Source: Mariniphaga sp041686935 (GTDB lineage Bacteria; Bacteroidota; Bacteroidia; Bacteroidales; Prolixibacteraceae). From it: a DNA stretch of 64,000 bases. Each line of letters opens with the position of its first letter. The first letter of the stretch is position 1. A program made the translations under genes and the position numbers. Shown piece by piece: positions 33,564 to 42,863 of this stretch. The notes under the pieces are model-generated. The model was not told where the DNA came from, made no database searches, and was given only the letters and a program-made list of their open reading frames with translations. Location of the stretch: positions 124,001 through 188,000 of the forward strand of contig JAWLCW010000008.1 in NCBI GenBank assembly GCA_041686935.1, read 5' to 3'.

Positions 33564-35057
33564 ATGAAAAGATTCATAACATTATTAACTTTAGCTTTTG
33601 CATTGCCATTTTTTGTTCAGTCACAGGATTTAGACGATGCTTTACGCTTTTCAAATTTTCAGGTTCAGGGAACTGCCCGCTCGGGAGGTATGGGAAATGC
33701 CTTTGGAGCTCTTGGCGGCGATTTCACCTCGGTAAGCATTAACCCGGCGGGACTGGGTTTATACCGTACTTCAGAACTGGTGTTTACACCTACATTCGGG
33801 CAAACACAGGTTGATGCAACTTACCGGAACAATTTAATGACCGACAGCAAATACAACTTCACATTTAATAATCTGAGCTATGTGACTGCGATGCCAACCC
33901 GGAATCAAAGTGAAACAGGACTGGTTAGTGTGAATGTTGGAATTGGGTTTAACAGGTTAAGGGATTTTAACAGCACTATGCTTGCTGGTGCGAACAACCT
34001 GGACCGGTCATTCCTGGATTACTTTGCCGATAATGCTACAGTTGGAAATTGGAGCGACTTTTACGAAAAACTGGCATGGGATGCCGACCTGCTTTTATAC
34101 GACGAAGACCAGGATGTTTACTGGCATGACCTTGAAGAAGCAGGATACGGACAAAACCAGCGCAAAAGCATTTCCAGACAAGGTTATATGAATGAATATT
34201 CACTGGCAGCAGGGTTTAATTTCAATCACAAACTTTATATCGGTGCATCGGTAGGAATCATAGATGCATATTATAAAGAATCCACGGAGTTACGTGAGTG
34301 GGATACCAACAACTCCATCCCCTATTTTAATGAAATGCAGTTTGACACTTACCTGCGCACCGGAGGAACCGGTTACAACGGGAAACTTGGTGTTATTTTT
34401 AAACCCGTAAACGAACTCAGGTTAGGCGCATCCATTCATACCCCGACGTTTTTCAATTTGCGCGACGTGTTTGAAACCACAATGTATTCGTCATTAACTT
34501 ATGATGATGGAACTGATACTTACAAGAAAGTCTCTCCCTATTCTGAATATGACTACGATTTGGAAACACCTCTTCGTGCTACCCTCAGTGCTGCTTATGT
34601 TATTGCGAATAAAGGACTAATAAGCATTGATTATGAATATGCAAATTTTGGATCTGCCAGTTTGAGGCGTGGCGGAGACGGTTACAATTTTGTGGATGAA
34701 AACAGTGAAATAGCCGAAGTTTACAGGTCTGTAGGTAATCTTCGAATTGGTGGTGAATTGCTGGCTACAAGCAATATAAGCCTGCGGGCAGGTTTCGAAA
34801 ATTATCCTTCACCATACAACAGTCAGGCTCTTGGAACCAGTCAACCCAATGCCGATGCCAAACTGAATGTATTTTCCGGTGGCTTGGGTTACCGCACCGG
34901 TGGCTTTTTCTTCGACATTGCCTACCGGTACACTACCGACACAAAATACGATTTACTTTATCCGGCGCCACCAACCAATTTTTACCAGATGCCGGAAATG
35001 GCCGAATTTAAAACGACCAGAAACAATGTGATGTTTTCGCTCGGTTTTAAATTTTAG
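33564..35057 (+). CDS. OmpP1/FadL-family outer membrane transport protein
   Basis: The 497-residue protein has a Sec signal (MKRFITLLTLAFALPFFVQSQ) and the family N-terminus ALRFSNFQVQGTARSGGMGNAFGALGGDFTSVSINPAGLGLY, in which the conserved Gly-Gly and NPAG motif mark the FadL hatch. The rest is a barrel (ends MFSLGFKF). FadL proteins let hydrophobic molecules diffuse across the outer membrane; the ligand here is unknown. It follows the aromatic-rich lipoprotein by 47 bp with no terminator between, so they may form an operon. Confidence 0.9.
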   Translation: MKRFITLLTLAFALPFFVQSQDLDDALRFSNFQVQGTARSGGMGNAFGALGGDFTSVSINPAGLGLYRTSELVFTPTFGQTQVDATYRNNLMTDSKYNFTFNNLSYVTAMPTRNQSETGLVSVNVGIGFNRLRDFNSTMLAGANNLDRSFLDYFADNATVGNWSDFYEKLAWDADLLLYDEDQDVYWHDLEEAGYGQNQRKSISRQGYMNEYSLAAGFNFNHKLYIGASVGIIDAYYKESTELREWDTNNSIPYFNEMQFDTYLRTGGTGYNGKLGVIFKPVNELRLGASIHTPTFFNLRDVFETTMYSSLTYDDGTDTYKKVSPYSEYDYDLETPLRATLSAAYVIANKGLISIDYEYANFGSASLRRGGDGYNFVDENSEIAEVYRSVGNLRIGGELLATSNISLRAGFENYPSPYNSQALGTSQPNADAKLNVFSGGLGYRTGGFFFDIAYRYTTDTKYDLLYPAPPTNFYQMPEMAEFKTTRNNVMFSLGFKF

Positions 35058-35078
35058 ACAATTCCTATTAAATATTTC

Positions 35079-35109
35079 AAAAGGCACGAATCCTGTATTC
35101 GTGCCTTTT
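35079..35109 (+). terminator. Intrinsic terminator of the OMPP1 gene
   Basis: AAAAGGCACGAAT (35079-35091) pairs with ATTCGTGCCTTTT (35097-35109), a perfect 13-bp stem with a 5-nt loop and a T-rich 3' side continuing TTC. It begins 22 bp after the stop. Confidence 0.9.
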
Positions 35110-35190
35110 TTCATTAAAAAAACACATAATCAACACCTTAAACAAACCATATTAAAATTTTAAATTCCCCTGCAAAAAGACTTAAATTCT

Positions 35191-35198
35191 TATTTTTG
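35191..35198 (+). promoter_or_regulatory. -7 box of the DUF819 gene
   Basis: TATTTTTG is an exact TAnnTTTG match 33 bp before the ATG at 35232, just after the preceding gene's terminator. No clear TTTG -33 element is found upstream. Confidence 0.5.
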
Positions 35199-35231
35199 TA
35201 TTTTTAATTTCAATAAGCTAAAAACCATCTT

Positions 35232-36503
35232 ATGTGGATCACGATTGTCTTAATCCTGTTTTACCTCCTGATGCCTGTTTTGCTCATCTATCTTTGTAAA
35301 ATATCCAATACACTCAACCGCGTTGGCGCCGTGGTTTTGGCATACGCTGTTGGCCTTGTTCTGGGCAACATCGGACTGCTGCCAACCGCCAGCGATGCGC
35401 TCATCCAGGTATTAGGCGGAACACGAACATTTTTGCCTGAAAATGAACTTCAGGAATTTATGAAAACTCCCGGATTTACAGAGAGCGACCTGACCTACAA
35501 CCAGATAGTTCAACTTCAGGAATCGATAATGAATTACAGCATATTGTTAGCCCTGCCGTTAATGTTGTTCTCACTGCACTTAAAAAAATGGTTGAAAAAT
35601 GCACGAAACACACTGCTTTCGCTGGTGTTGGCCATGGTTTCGCTATTGGTAGCCATTTTCATCGGGTATTACCTGTTTGCCCACAACATTACCGAATCGG
35701 CAAAGGTTACCGGCATGCTCATTGGCGTTTACACCGGCGGAACACCCAACCTGGCTGCCATAGGAAGAGCTTTAAATGTGAGTCCTGATATTTTTATTCT
35801 CACCCACACCTACGACCTGATTATTGGTTCGGTGGCGCTCCTTTTTCTGATGACCATTGCCCAGCGTGTGTTCAATATATTTCTCCCCCGCTCGGGTGTA
35901 ATCCGAAAGGCAGAAAATGTGATGCAGGTTGAAATTGAAGAAGATGATGCCCATCTGGAAAACTACGATGGGTTGTTTCAGCTTAAAAACCTGTCCGATA
36001 TAGGAAAATCGCTGTTTTATGCTTTGATCATTTTTGCTGTAGGGGGAAGCACCATATTCTTTGTTCCCAAAGAGGACCAGGTGCTGGTAATTATTCTAAC
36101 CATTACTACACTTGGTATTTTGGCCTCGTTGTTAAAACCGGTGAATAAGTTGAAAATCAGCTTTCCGCTGGGAATGTATTTTATTATTGTGTTCTGCCTG
36201 GCACTTTCGTCGATGGCCAATCTCCGGGAAATGTTTCAGATTGAATTTCTCGAATTGTTTTTATACGTTTTATGGGTTGTTTTTGGTTCGATGTTCATTC
36301 ATGTGGGACTGGCCCGCATTTTTAAGGTCGATACCGACAATACGATTATTGCCATTACAGCGCTCACCTACTCTCCACCATTTGTGCCGGCGGTTGCGCT
36401 TGCCCTCAAAAACAGGGACGTAATCATTGGCGGACTTACCATTGGAATTTTAGGATTTGCTTTTGGGTCGTACCTGGGAATTTTTATTGGGAAAATACTG
36501 TAG
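35232..36503 (+). CDS. DUF819 family integral membrane protein (YjcL-like)
   Basis: The 423-residue protein has about ten to twelve hydrophobic helices and the DUF819 landmarks: VGAVVLAYAVGLVLGNIG near the N-terminus, MLIGVYTGGTPNLAAIGRAL at about residue 163, and ITALTYSPPFVPAVALALKNRDVI near the end, with repeated Gly-Gly/Pro-Asn motifs that suggest two inverted halves as in secondary transporters. The transported substrate is not known. Its stop is 3 bp from the convergent LytTR regulator stop. Confidence 0.85.
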   Translation: MWITIVLILFYLLMPVLLIYLCKISNTLNRVGAVVLAYAVGLVLGNIGLLPTASDALIQVLGGTRTFLPENELQEFMKTPGFTESDLTYNQIVQLQESIMNYSILLALPLMLFSLHLKKWLKNARNTLLSLVLAMVSLLVAIFIGYYLFAHNITESAKVTGMLIGVYTGGTPNLAAIGRALNVSPDIFILTHTYDLIIGSVALLFLMTIAQRVFNIFLPRSGVIRKAENVMQVEIEEDDAHLENYDGLFQLKNLSDIGKSLFYALIIFAVGGSTIFFVPKEDQVLVIILTITTLGILASLLKPVNKLKISFPLGMYFIIVFCLALSSMANLREMFQIEFLELFLYVLWVVFGSMFIHVGLARIFKVDTDNTIIAITALTYSPPFVPAVALALKNRDVIIGGLTIGILGFAFGSYLGIFIGKIL

Positions 36504-36506
36504 TAC

Positions 36507-37193
36507 TTATTTTTTTCCCAATTTGTTAAGCAACAGTTCCCTGTAATTCAAACTAACCGGCAATTTATTTTCGCCAATTTTAACTGCATTTCCTTCAAGG
36601 TATTCCACTTTTGACAACTGGATAGCATAGGATTTATGAATCCGTTCAAATAAATTTTCAGGTAGCCGCTCCATAAATTCTTTCATGGTTCCATGAACCA
36701 TCAATGATCTTTCGCTGGTCATAAACTTCACATAATCGCCCTGAGCTTCAAGGTACAGGATATTATCGAACTCAATACGATAATCTTTTTTATTGGCGCG
36801 TAAAAGAATATGATCATTTTTGCTTTCAGCATTTTTTTTAATTCGTTCCAGTACTCTGTTTATTGTTTTCCTGAAACGCTCAAATGAAACAGGTTTTACA
36901 AGGTAATCAACGGCATCAACCTCAAAACCTTCCAAAGCATATTCGGGATAAGCCGTTACAAAAACAAAAAGCGGTGGTTCCTTCAGACTTTTCACAAAGC
37001 CAATTCCCGAAAGCCGGGGCATATTAATGTCGAGAAACAACAAATCAACCGGTTGTGTTTTCAAAAATTCTCCGGCTTCCAGAGCATCGCTGCATATTCC
37101 GGTTAAATTCAATTCAGGACAGGCGTTTACAAAATCTGCAATCACTTCCTGCGAAAGCGGTTCATCGTCAATAACCAGGCATTTTATCTGCAT
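36507..37193 (-). CDS. LytTR-family response regulator
   Basis: The 228-residue regulator has a receiver domain (CLVIDDEP, phospho-acceptor D55 in LLFLDINMP, and FVTAYPEYALEGF) and a C-terminal LytTR DNA-binding domain (YLEAQGDYVKFMTSERSLMVHGTMKEF, IHKSYAIQLSKVEYLEGN). Such regulators pair with LytS/YehU-type kinases. The kinase gene ends one base before this start (TGA-T-ATG), so the two are translationally coupled. Targets are unknown. Confidence 0.95.
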   Translation of the reverse strand: MQIKCLVIDDEPLSQEVIADFVNACPELNLTGICSDALEAGEFLKTQPVDLLFLDINMPRLSGIGFVKSLKEPPLFVFVTAYPEYALEGFEVDAVDYLVKPVSFERFRKTINRVLERIKKNAESKNDHILLRANKKDYRIEFDNILYLEAQGDYVKFMTSERSLMVHGTMKEFMERLPENLFERIHKSYAIQLSKVEYLEGNAVKIGENKLPVSLNYRELLLNKLGKK

Positions 37194-37194
37194 A

Positions 37195-38229
37195 TCAACT
37201 CATTTGAATCTGTAAATTTACCTCAAATTTTTCATCGTCATCTGAAACTTTCAGTGAATGTTTTCCGGGATATACCAGTTCCAACCGTTTTTTTACATTT
37301 TCTATTCCAATGCCTTTGTATTTTGAATCGGCAATTTCAACATTTTCCCCCTTATTATTTTCAATACAGAAAAACAGAAACTGGCCCGTAGTTTCTATTC
37401 TTATTCTTACATAAGAATCATTTTTGCCGCCTTTTAGACCGTGTTTGAAACTGTTTTCAACGAAGGGAAGAAAAAGAAGCGGGGCAATCCTTTTTTCTTC
37501 AATTTCTCCTTTAATTTCCAATTTAATTCTGTCTGGCTCCACGGAACGCAAATTCTGAAGTTCTATATAGTTTTTTACCATTTCAACTTCTTTTTCCAAC
37601 GGTATAAATTCAACATCCGACTCGTAAATAATGTGTCGCATTAAATCGCTTAACTGTACAATTTTTTCGGGAACAAGAGGTGATTTTTTTCGTGCCAGGC
37701 TGTAAATGCTGTTAAGCGAGTTAAATAAAAAATGCGGATTCAGCTGCGATTTCAATGCTTTAAGCTCGGCAGAAGTCTTTTCCTTTTCAAGCTCCTGCAC
37801 CTGAAACCAACTGCGGGCAAGGTGCAAAAGTCCCGACGCCGAAAGGTAAATGACAAAAAACAATGAAATATCCCAAAAACTGTAATAGGCGATAAAATAG
37901 TAGCCCGGAAAGATATGATCGATCCAGTGATTAAAAAGAAGAAAATAAAATCCAATCCCCGGCAAAACAACAAACAATACGGACAACAGATAAATCAGAA
38001 ATCTTCCTTTTTCAAAAAACAGGGGAAACGATACCTTGAGATTAAGATAAACCACAAGGAAAAGAGGAAGATGAAAAATAGCGGTGTATATTAAATCAAT
38101 CTTCTGAATTTCAGCAGAAACTTTAAGAATATTTATCAAAATGAGGTACGAAAGGCTCCAAAACAGGATGTGCTGTAAACTCCTGTTTTTCAACAATCTG
38201 CCTTTTCCGTTTTTTGTTTTGTAAACCAT
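37195..38229 (-). CDS. LytS/YehU-type membrane histidine kinase
   Basis: The 344-residue protein has four hydrophobic segments in the first ~135 residues (starting LQHILFWSLSYLILINIL) without an evident extracellular sensor domain, a coiled linker, the His_kinase phosphoacceptor block LKSQLNPHFLFNSLNSIYSL, and a short ATPase domain (FLPFVENSFKHGL, GIGIENVKKRLELVY). It phosphorylates the adjacent LytTR regulator. The lipoprotein gene just upstream ends at the base before this start, suggesting that all three form a unit and that the lipoprotein may be an input component. Confidence 0.94.
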   Translation of the reverse strand: MVYKTKNGKGRLLKNRSLQHILFWSLSYLILINILKVSAEIQKIDLIYTAIFHLPLFLVVYLNLKVSFPLFFEKGRFLIYLLSVLFVVLPGIGFYFLLFNHWIDHIFPGYYFIAYYSFWDISLFFVIYLSASGLLHLARSWFQVQELEKEKTSAELKALKSQLNPHFLFNSLNSIYSLARKKSPLVPEKIVQLSDLMRHIIYESDVEFIPLEKEVEMVKNYIELQNLRSVEPDRIKLEIKGEIEEKRIAPLLFLPFVENSFKHGLKGGKNDSYVRIRIETTGQFLFFCIENNKGENVEIADSKYKGIGIENVKKRLELVYPGKHSLKVSDDDEKFEVNLQIQMS

Positions 38230-38829
38230 TTACTTCCGGTTTAAAACAGCTTTCAATCCATTCTCAAAGGCTTTTTCATCATCAACATATTTACTAACAA
38301 ACTTTTGCAACTCAGCTGGTTTGGCCGTGAGCAGGATAATATCGCCGTTGTTTTCGTGATGAATCCTTATCCGGTTTTTTTTCAGTAAATCCTCCAGCCA
38401 TTCCTGGTCAAACCATTGAATTTCCAGTTTGTTTTCTTCAACCTTTAGCTTTGCAAAGGTATGCACCGGTATGATATGGAAATTTTTCAGAAAAAAATTA
38501 TCGTCAAATTTCTCCAGATAAAAATCGAGAAAATAATTTTCTCCCAGTTTTATAACATGAACAGAAAATTCAGAGGAATCCTGGAGTTCTTCACCCTCAT
38601 ATTTTTGAGTTAAAACATACGAGGTACTGTCTGTATTTTCCGGAACTTTTTCGCCTTTGTACGCATATTCAAAATACCATTCAGTACCATCGCCATCTAA
38701 CCATTTACCCAGCAGAAGCGTATTTGGAAACAAATCTTTTTCGGTATAAAGCGGATAGAAGGAATAAACTACGCACCCCGAAATAAAAATAAACAAGGCA
38801 ACTGACAAAAGAACTTTTACCGTTTTCAT
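38230..38829 (-). CDS. Hypothetical lipoprotein upstream of a LytS/LytTR pair
   Basis: The 199-residue protein has a lipoprotein signal with lipobox FISGC (Cys19) and then a beta-rich domain (LLLGKWLDGDGTEWYFEYAY, FSVHVIKLGENYFLDFYLEKFDDNFFLKNFHIIPVH) resembling small ligand- or lipid-binding beta proteins, with a helical C-terminus. I do not recognise the family. The gene abuts the kinase start with no gap and a TAAATTTG -7 box lies upstream, so it heads a three-gene operon. A role in signal input is inference from position only. Confidence 0.75.
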   Translation of the reverse strand: MKTVKVLLSVALFIFISGCVVYSFYPLYTEKDLFPNTLLLGKWLDGDGTEWYFEYAYKGEKVPENTDSTSYVLTQKYEGEELQDSSEFSVHVIKLGENYFLDFYLEKFDDNFFLKNFHIIPVHTFAKLKVEENKLEIQWFDQEWLEDLLKKNRIRIHHENNGDIILLTAKPAELQKFVSKYVDDEKAFENGLKAVLNRK

Positions 38830-38854
38830 CTTATTAATTTTTAAAATTCATGTT

Positions 38855-38862
38855 CAAATTTA
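38855..38862 (-). promoter_or_regulatory. -7 box of the lipoprotein-kinase-regulator operon
   Basis: The minus strand reads TAAATTTG, an exact TAnnTTTG match, 25 bp before the lipoprotein ATG. No matching -33 box is found. Confidence 0.5.
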
Positions 38863-38958
38863 TGAATAACAAAACCAGCCCACGAATTTTTTCGATGAGA
38901 TATTGCTTTTTGTCGTTGAGATTGAGAATGAAAGTATTACTGGATTCCTGCAGTTTTT

Positions 38959-41094
38959 TTACAAATTCTCCATAAAATACCTGCTCACTTTTTCCATCAG
39001 GTGCAAACGGTCTTTTCCCCTCACATTGTGCGGATGTGTGGGATACACAAAAAAATCGACCTGTTTGCCCTGCAATACACATTCGCGTAAAAACTGCATG
39101 CTGTGCTGCATTACCACTACATCGTCCTGCACCCCGTGAATCAGCATTAACTTGCCATCAAGATTCGATACGTGGTTCAGCATATTGGTTTCGCGGTATC
39201 CTTCCGGGTTTTCCTGTGGACGGTCCATATAGCGTTCGCCGTACATTATTTCGTACATGCTCCAGTCAACCACCGGACCGCCGGCCACTCCGGCTTTAAA
39301 AACCCCGGGATGGCGCAGCATCATGTTCAGCGTCATAAATCCGCCGTAGCTCCAGCCATGTACCCCAATTCGTTCTGCATCAACATACGGCAGCGTTTTC
39401 AGGTATTCGATGCCCTTCATTTGGTCTTCGGTTTCCAAAACGCCCAGTTGGCGGTGAACAGCCGTTTCAAAATCGCGACCGCGGTTATTGGTACCCCGGT
39501 TGTCCATGGTGAATGCGACATAACCCTGCGACGCCATGTAATACTGCCACCAGCGGGCAGAATTGTGCCAGCTTTTGTCAACCAGTTGTGAGTGCGGACC
39601 ACCATACACATAAACAATAACGGGATATTTTTTTGCCGGGTCGAAATCTACCGGTAATATCAGCCTTCCGGCTAATTCGGTTTCGCCGTCAGCCGACTGA
39701 ATGGGAACCAGTTTGTTTTCGCCTAAAACATAATCTTTCAGCGGGTTTTCAGCCAAATGCAAATTCCGGCGAACTTTACCGCTGGAAGAAATCAAATCGG
39801 TTTGTGAAGAAATTTCAGGAGCTTTAAAATCATCAATCAGCCAACTACCGCCGGGACTAAGTTTACCATTATGAATACCTTCAATTTCCGTTAGTTTTTC
39901 CATTTTATCCGATTTCACCTCAATCCGGTAAAGGTACTTTTCCAGCGGACTTTCTTTGGTCGCCTCCACAAACAGGTGTTTCTCTTTTTCATCAAATCCC
40001 AGAATTTTCGTTACCTCCCATTCGCCTTTTGTAATTTGCCGGACAAGTTCGCCGCCGGTGTTGTATTTGTACACATGAAACCAGCCGTCTTTGCGGCTCA
40101 GCAGATAAAATTCGTTTTCGTTCACTTTTGAAAACTGAATGGGATAAAGCGGTTCCACATATTTGCTGTGGGTTTCTTCGAACAGCGTTCTCACTTTATC
40201 ACCTGAAGCCACATCGTAACAGTTCAGGTGCATGTGGTCCTGCCCGCGGTTTAGTTCGGCAAGGTAAATGTATTTTTCGTCGGGCGACCACGCCAGGTTG
40301 GTCAGGTAATGTTCCGGGTCATCACCCGTTTTCAGGAATTGGGTTTCTCCTGAAGAAATATTGTAAACGCCAATTGTAACATGCTCGCTGTCCATGCCAG
40401 CCATGGGATACTTAATGGAATTGTGTTCGGCCACACGGGCCATGTAATCTACCAGCGGATAATCGGAAACCATCGTTTCATCTTTGCGGTAAAAAGCGAT
40501 GAAATTTCCTTTTGGTGAATTGAAAATTCCATTGGTAATGCCAAATTCGCTGCGGTGAACTGTTTTCCCGTTTACGATGCCGTTTCCACCATCAGTTGTA
40601 ATCTGAACCGTTTTTTCGTTTGGAAAAGTGACAAACAAATCGTCATTTACGGTATAAGCCACAAATTTTCCCGGATGGTTAAATACGGCATTTTCAGCTT
40701 CCGCCGGAAGTTCTATTTCATAAACCAGCTTTTTTTCTTCCGGATTAAAAATGAAATACCAACTATTGTTTTGAACCATCAGCAATTTTCCTTCAACCCA
40801 GGAATAGGAGGGAAAATGTCGAAACACTTCGTTATTGCCTTGATTCAAAAAGGTATTTAACTCTTCGCGGGTAATTAAAGATGCCTTCTCCCCTTTTTGG
40901 GCCTTTTCTGCCCACATGGTGTCGTTTTTCACATAAGTAAAAACCTCATCGTTCTGCCAGGCAAGTCCTTCCATTGACTCGGGCCGTAAATACGAGAATC
41001 CGCCCAGAATGGCGTCTTGAAGAGACATTTGCTTTTGTTGTGCAACCAGTTGAATTGACGCAATCAGCAGTATGAAAAGAAACACCTTTCGCAT
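38959..41094 (-). CDS. S9 family dipeptidyl peptidase IV
   Basis: The 711-residue protein has a Sec signal (MRKVFLFILLIASIQLVAQ), a DPP-IV beta-propeller of about 430 residues (WSPDEKYIYLAELNRGQD and similar blades), and an alpha/beta hydrolase with S582 in VHGWSYGGFMT, followed by the Asp in IHGVQDDVVV and a His in the final helix region. DPP-IV releases X-Pro or X-Ala dipeptides and in Bacteroidota works in the periplasm on imported peptides. The propeller Glu-Glu pair of human DPP-IV was not located by eye. The gene is probably monocistronic. Confidence 0.92.
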   Translation of the reverse strand: MRKVFLFILLIASIQLVAQQKQMSLQDAILGGFSYLRPESMEGLAWQNDEVFTYVKNDTMWAEKAQKGEKASLITREELNTFLNQGNNEVFRHFPSYSWVEGKLLMVQNNSWYFIFNPEEKKLVYEIELPAEAENAVFNHPGKFVAYTVNDDLFVTFPNEKTVQITTDGGNGIVNGKTVHRSEFGITNGIFNSPKGNFIAFYRKDETMVSDYPLVDYMARVAEHNSIKYPMAGMDSEHVTIGVYNISSGETQFLKTGDDPEHYLTNLAWSPDEKYIYLAELNRGQDHMHLNCYDVASGDKVRTLFEETHSKYVEPLYPIQFSKVNENEFYLLSRKDGWFHVYKYNTGGELVRQITKGEWEVTKILGFDEKEKHLFVEATKESPLEKYLYRIEVKSDKMEKLTEIEGIHNGKLSPGGSWLIDDFKAPEISSQTDLISSSGKVRRNLHLAENPLKDYVLGENKLVPIQSADGETELAGRLILPVDFDPAKKYPVIVYVYGGPHSQLVDKSWHNSARWWQYYMASQGYVAFTMDNRGTNNRGRDFETAVHRQLGVLETEDQMKGIEYLKTLPYVDAERIGVHGWSYGGFMTLNMMLRHPGVFKAGVAGGPVVDWSMYEIMYGERYMDRPQENPEGYRETNMLNHVSNLDGKLMLIHGVQDDVVVMQHSMQFLRECVLQGKQVDFFVYPTHPHNVRGKDRLHLMEKVSRYFMENL

Positions 41095-41214
41095 ATCGTT
41101 AATAATTTTTCGGTTTTGAATGGCGAAAATAGCGAAAGCAATCGGTGTGAAAAAGAAAAAAAGAACAGGGTATTCAAAAAACAGAAAGGGTTTCCATTCC
41201 TCATGGCAAAAACC

Positions 41215-41222
41215 TAAATTTG
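41215..41222 (+). promoter_or_regulatory. -7 box of the SDR gene
   Basis: TAAATTTG is an exact TAnnTTTG match 67 bp before the SDR ATG. The leader it would produce consists almost entirely of the AT-rich ACAATTT repeats described separately. Confidence 0.45.
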
Positions 41223-41245
41223 TACCTTAACAATTTGGCCGTTTT

Positions 41246-41288
41246 ACCATTTAACAATTTGACAATTTAACCATTTTACAATTTCACA
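41246..41288 (+). repeat. Imperfect direct repeat abutting the SDR start codon
   Basis: ACCATTTAACAATTTGACA (41246-41264) and ACCATTTTACAATTTCACA (41270-41288) match at 17 of 19 positions with a 24-bp period; further partial ACAATTT units flank them. The second copy ends one base before the ATG at 41290. Purpose unknown; the tract has no purine-rich ribosome site. Confidence 0.55.
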
Positions 41289-41289
41289 A

Positions 41290-42036
41290 ATGACCAAAAA
41301 CATTATTGTAACCGGCGGCGCTCAGGGAATCGGGAAAATCCTTACACAACACTTGCTGAAAGAAGGCTTTTATGTTTCCGTATTTGAAATTGACATTGAA
41401 GCCATTGAAGAGTTTCGGTTAGAAGAAACCTCAGAAAAACTAGCTTTTTTTCAATGCGATGTTTCAAGTGAAAACGAAGTGAAAGAAGCTATAAAAAATT
41501 CTGCTGAAAAATATGGCCGCATTAACGGACTGGTAAACAACGCAGCCATCCTAAACAACAAACCGTTTACCGAACTTACCCTGGAAGAATGGCAACGCGT
41601 GATTGATGTCAACCTTACCGGAACCTTTCTGTGCGCCAAACATGCAGCTCCGTATTTGAAAACAGCCAACGGAAGCATCATCAACCTCTGTTCCACCCGT
41701 GCGTTTCAGTCGGAACCTGACACCGAAGTATACTCGGCCAGTAAAGGCGGTGTTTATGCCCTCACCCACGCACTGGCTATCAGTCTGGGACCTGAAATCA
41801 GGGTGAACTGCATCAGCCCGGGATGGATTGATGTTTCAGGAATCCGAAAAAAATCGGAAGCCAATCCCTACCAAATTACCGAAGCCGACAAAAACCTACA
41901 TCCAGCCGGGAGGGTTGGAAACGGTGCCGACATTGCACGTATGGTTTTGTTTCTGCTCAACCCCGAAAACAGTTTCATCACCGGCCAGAATTTTGTGGTT
42001 GACGGCGGGATGACGAAGAAGATGATTTATGTGTAA
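41290..42036 (+). CDS. Short-chain dehydrogenase/reductase
   Basis: A 248-residue classical SDR: cofactor loop VTGGAQGIGKIL, NNAAI at about residue 83, catalytic Ser in INLCSTRAF, YSASKGG with Tyr and Lys, and the C-terminal ITGQNFVVDGGM. An acidic residue after beta-2 (EIDIEAIEEF) favours NAD over NADP. The substrate cannot be told; closest in style to 3-oxoacyl-ACP reductase and sugar dehydrogenases. It converges with the next gene. Confidence 0.88.
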   Translation: MTKNIIVTGGAQGIGKILTQHLLKEGFYVSVFEIDIEAIEEFRLEETSEKLAFFQCDVSSENEVKEAIKNSAEKYGRINGLVNNAAILNNKPFTELTLEEWQRVIDVNLTGTFLCAKHAAPYLKTANGSIINLCSTRAFQSEPDTEVYSASKGGVYALTHALAISLGPEIRVNCISPGWIDVSGIRKKSEANPYQITEADKNLHPAGRVGNGADIARMVLFLLNPENSFITGQNFVVDGGMTKKMIYV

Positions 42037-42095
42037 CCTAAATTCGTTTGATTGAATACAAAAAAAACTGACAGGCAAAAAATCCGGCAAATTGG

Positions 42096-42800
42096 CTACC
42101 GAACAAAATTCCTGCAAATCTCCATCACCTTCTCAAACTTCTGAGGAACCGGCGAAACAAATTCCTTCCGGGATTGAGTTTCGGGATGAGTGAATTCCAG
42201 CGATGATGCATGAAGGAGCAACCGGTTAATGCCGGTTTTTTCGGTAATAATTTTATTCAGCGTAAAATCGCCGTGATGGGAGTCGCCAACAATATCGAAC
42301 CGGTTTTTGGCAAAATGCTGTCGAATCTGGTGCCAGCGACCGGTTTCAGGAGTTATTTCAACAAGGCTCAATACAATATTGGTTTTCTCTTTGTATGAAA
42401 TATCCGTTTCAAACGAACGCAGTGTTTTGTAGTGTGTTACAGCCGGTTTTTTAAATTTCGACTTCTTTTTCACCAGCACCTTTTCGTCGAATGTGCCCTC
42501 GCCCGGATTTCCCTGAATCACAGCCACATACTTTTTCGCCACCTCTTTGCGTTCAAACTGCAAAGTGAGTTCTTTCGCCATTTCCGGAGAAAACACCAGC
42601 ACCATCACTCCGCTGGTTTTTGCATCGAGCCGGTGCACATTGTAAATCCATTTGCCGGTCACATCGCCCAGTAGTTTGGTCAGGTAAGGCGCATCGTATG
42701 GCATAAAATCGTTTTTATGCACTGCCAGTCCAAACGGTTTGTCCACCACGATAATCTGGTCATCCTGGTACAGAACCGGTATTTCAAAATTGTTTTCCAC
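42096..42800 (-). CDS. RluA-family pseudouridine synthase (second copy type)
   Basis: A 234-residue single-domain synthase with YQDDQIIVVDKPFGLAVH, the catalytic-Asp motif VHRLDAKTSGVMVL and the block ETDIS...LVEITPETGRWHQIRQHF. No S4 domain. It is only distantly like the pseudouridine synthase at 16149. The smaller N-terminus and LDAKTSG motif resemble TruC (tRNA U65) as much as RluA, so the RNA target is left open. It is divergent from the NlpC/P60 gene. Confidence 0.9.
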   Translation of the reverse strand: MENNFEIPVLYQDDQIIVVDKPFGLAVHKNDFMPYDAPYLTKLLGDVTGKWIYNVHRLDAKTSGVMVLVFSPEMAKELTLQFERKEVAKKYVAVIQGNPGEGTFDEKVLVKKKSKFKKPAVTHYKTLRSFETDISYKEKTNIVLSLVEITPETGRWHQIRQHFAKNRFDIVGDSHHGDFTLNKIITEKTGINRLLLHASSLEFTHPETQSRKEFVSPVPQKFEKVMEICRNFVR

Positions 42801-42835
42801 TGATATTTTTTAGGTTATTGTTCCACGCGTTTCCC

Positions 42836-42843
42836 TATCTTTG
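42836..42843 (+). promoter_or_regulatory. -7 box of the NlpC/P60 gene
   Basis: TATCTTTG is an exact TAnnTTTG match 20 bp before the ATG at 42864; a TTG lies 15 bp upstream of it, closer than usual. Confidence 0.5.
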
Positions 42844-42863
42844 TTCAACTGCAACATCGAAAC

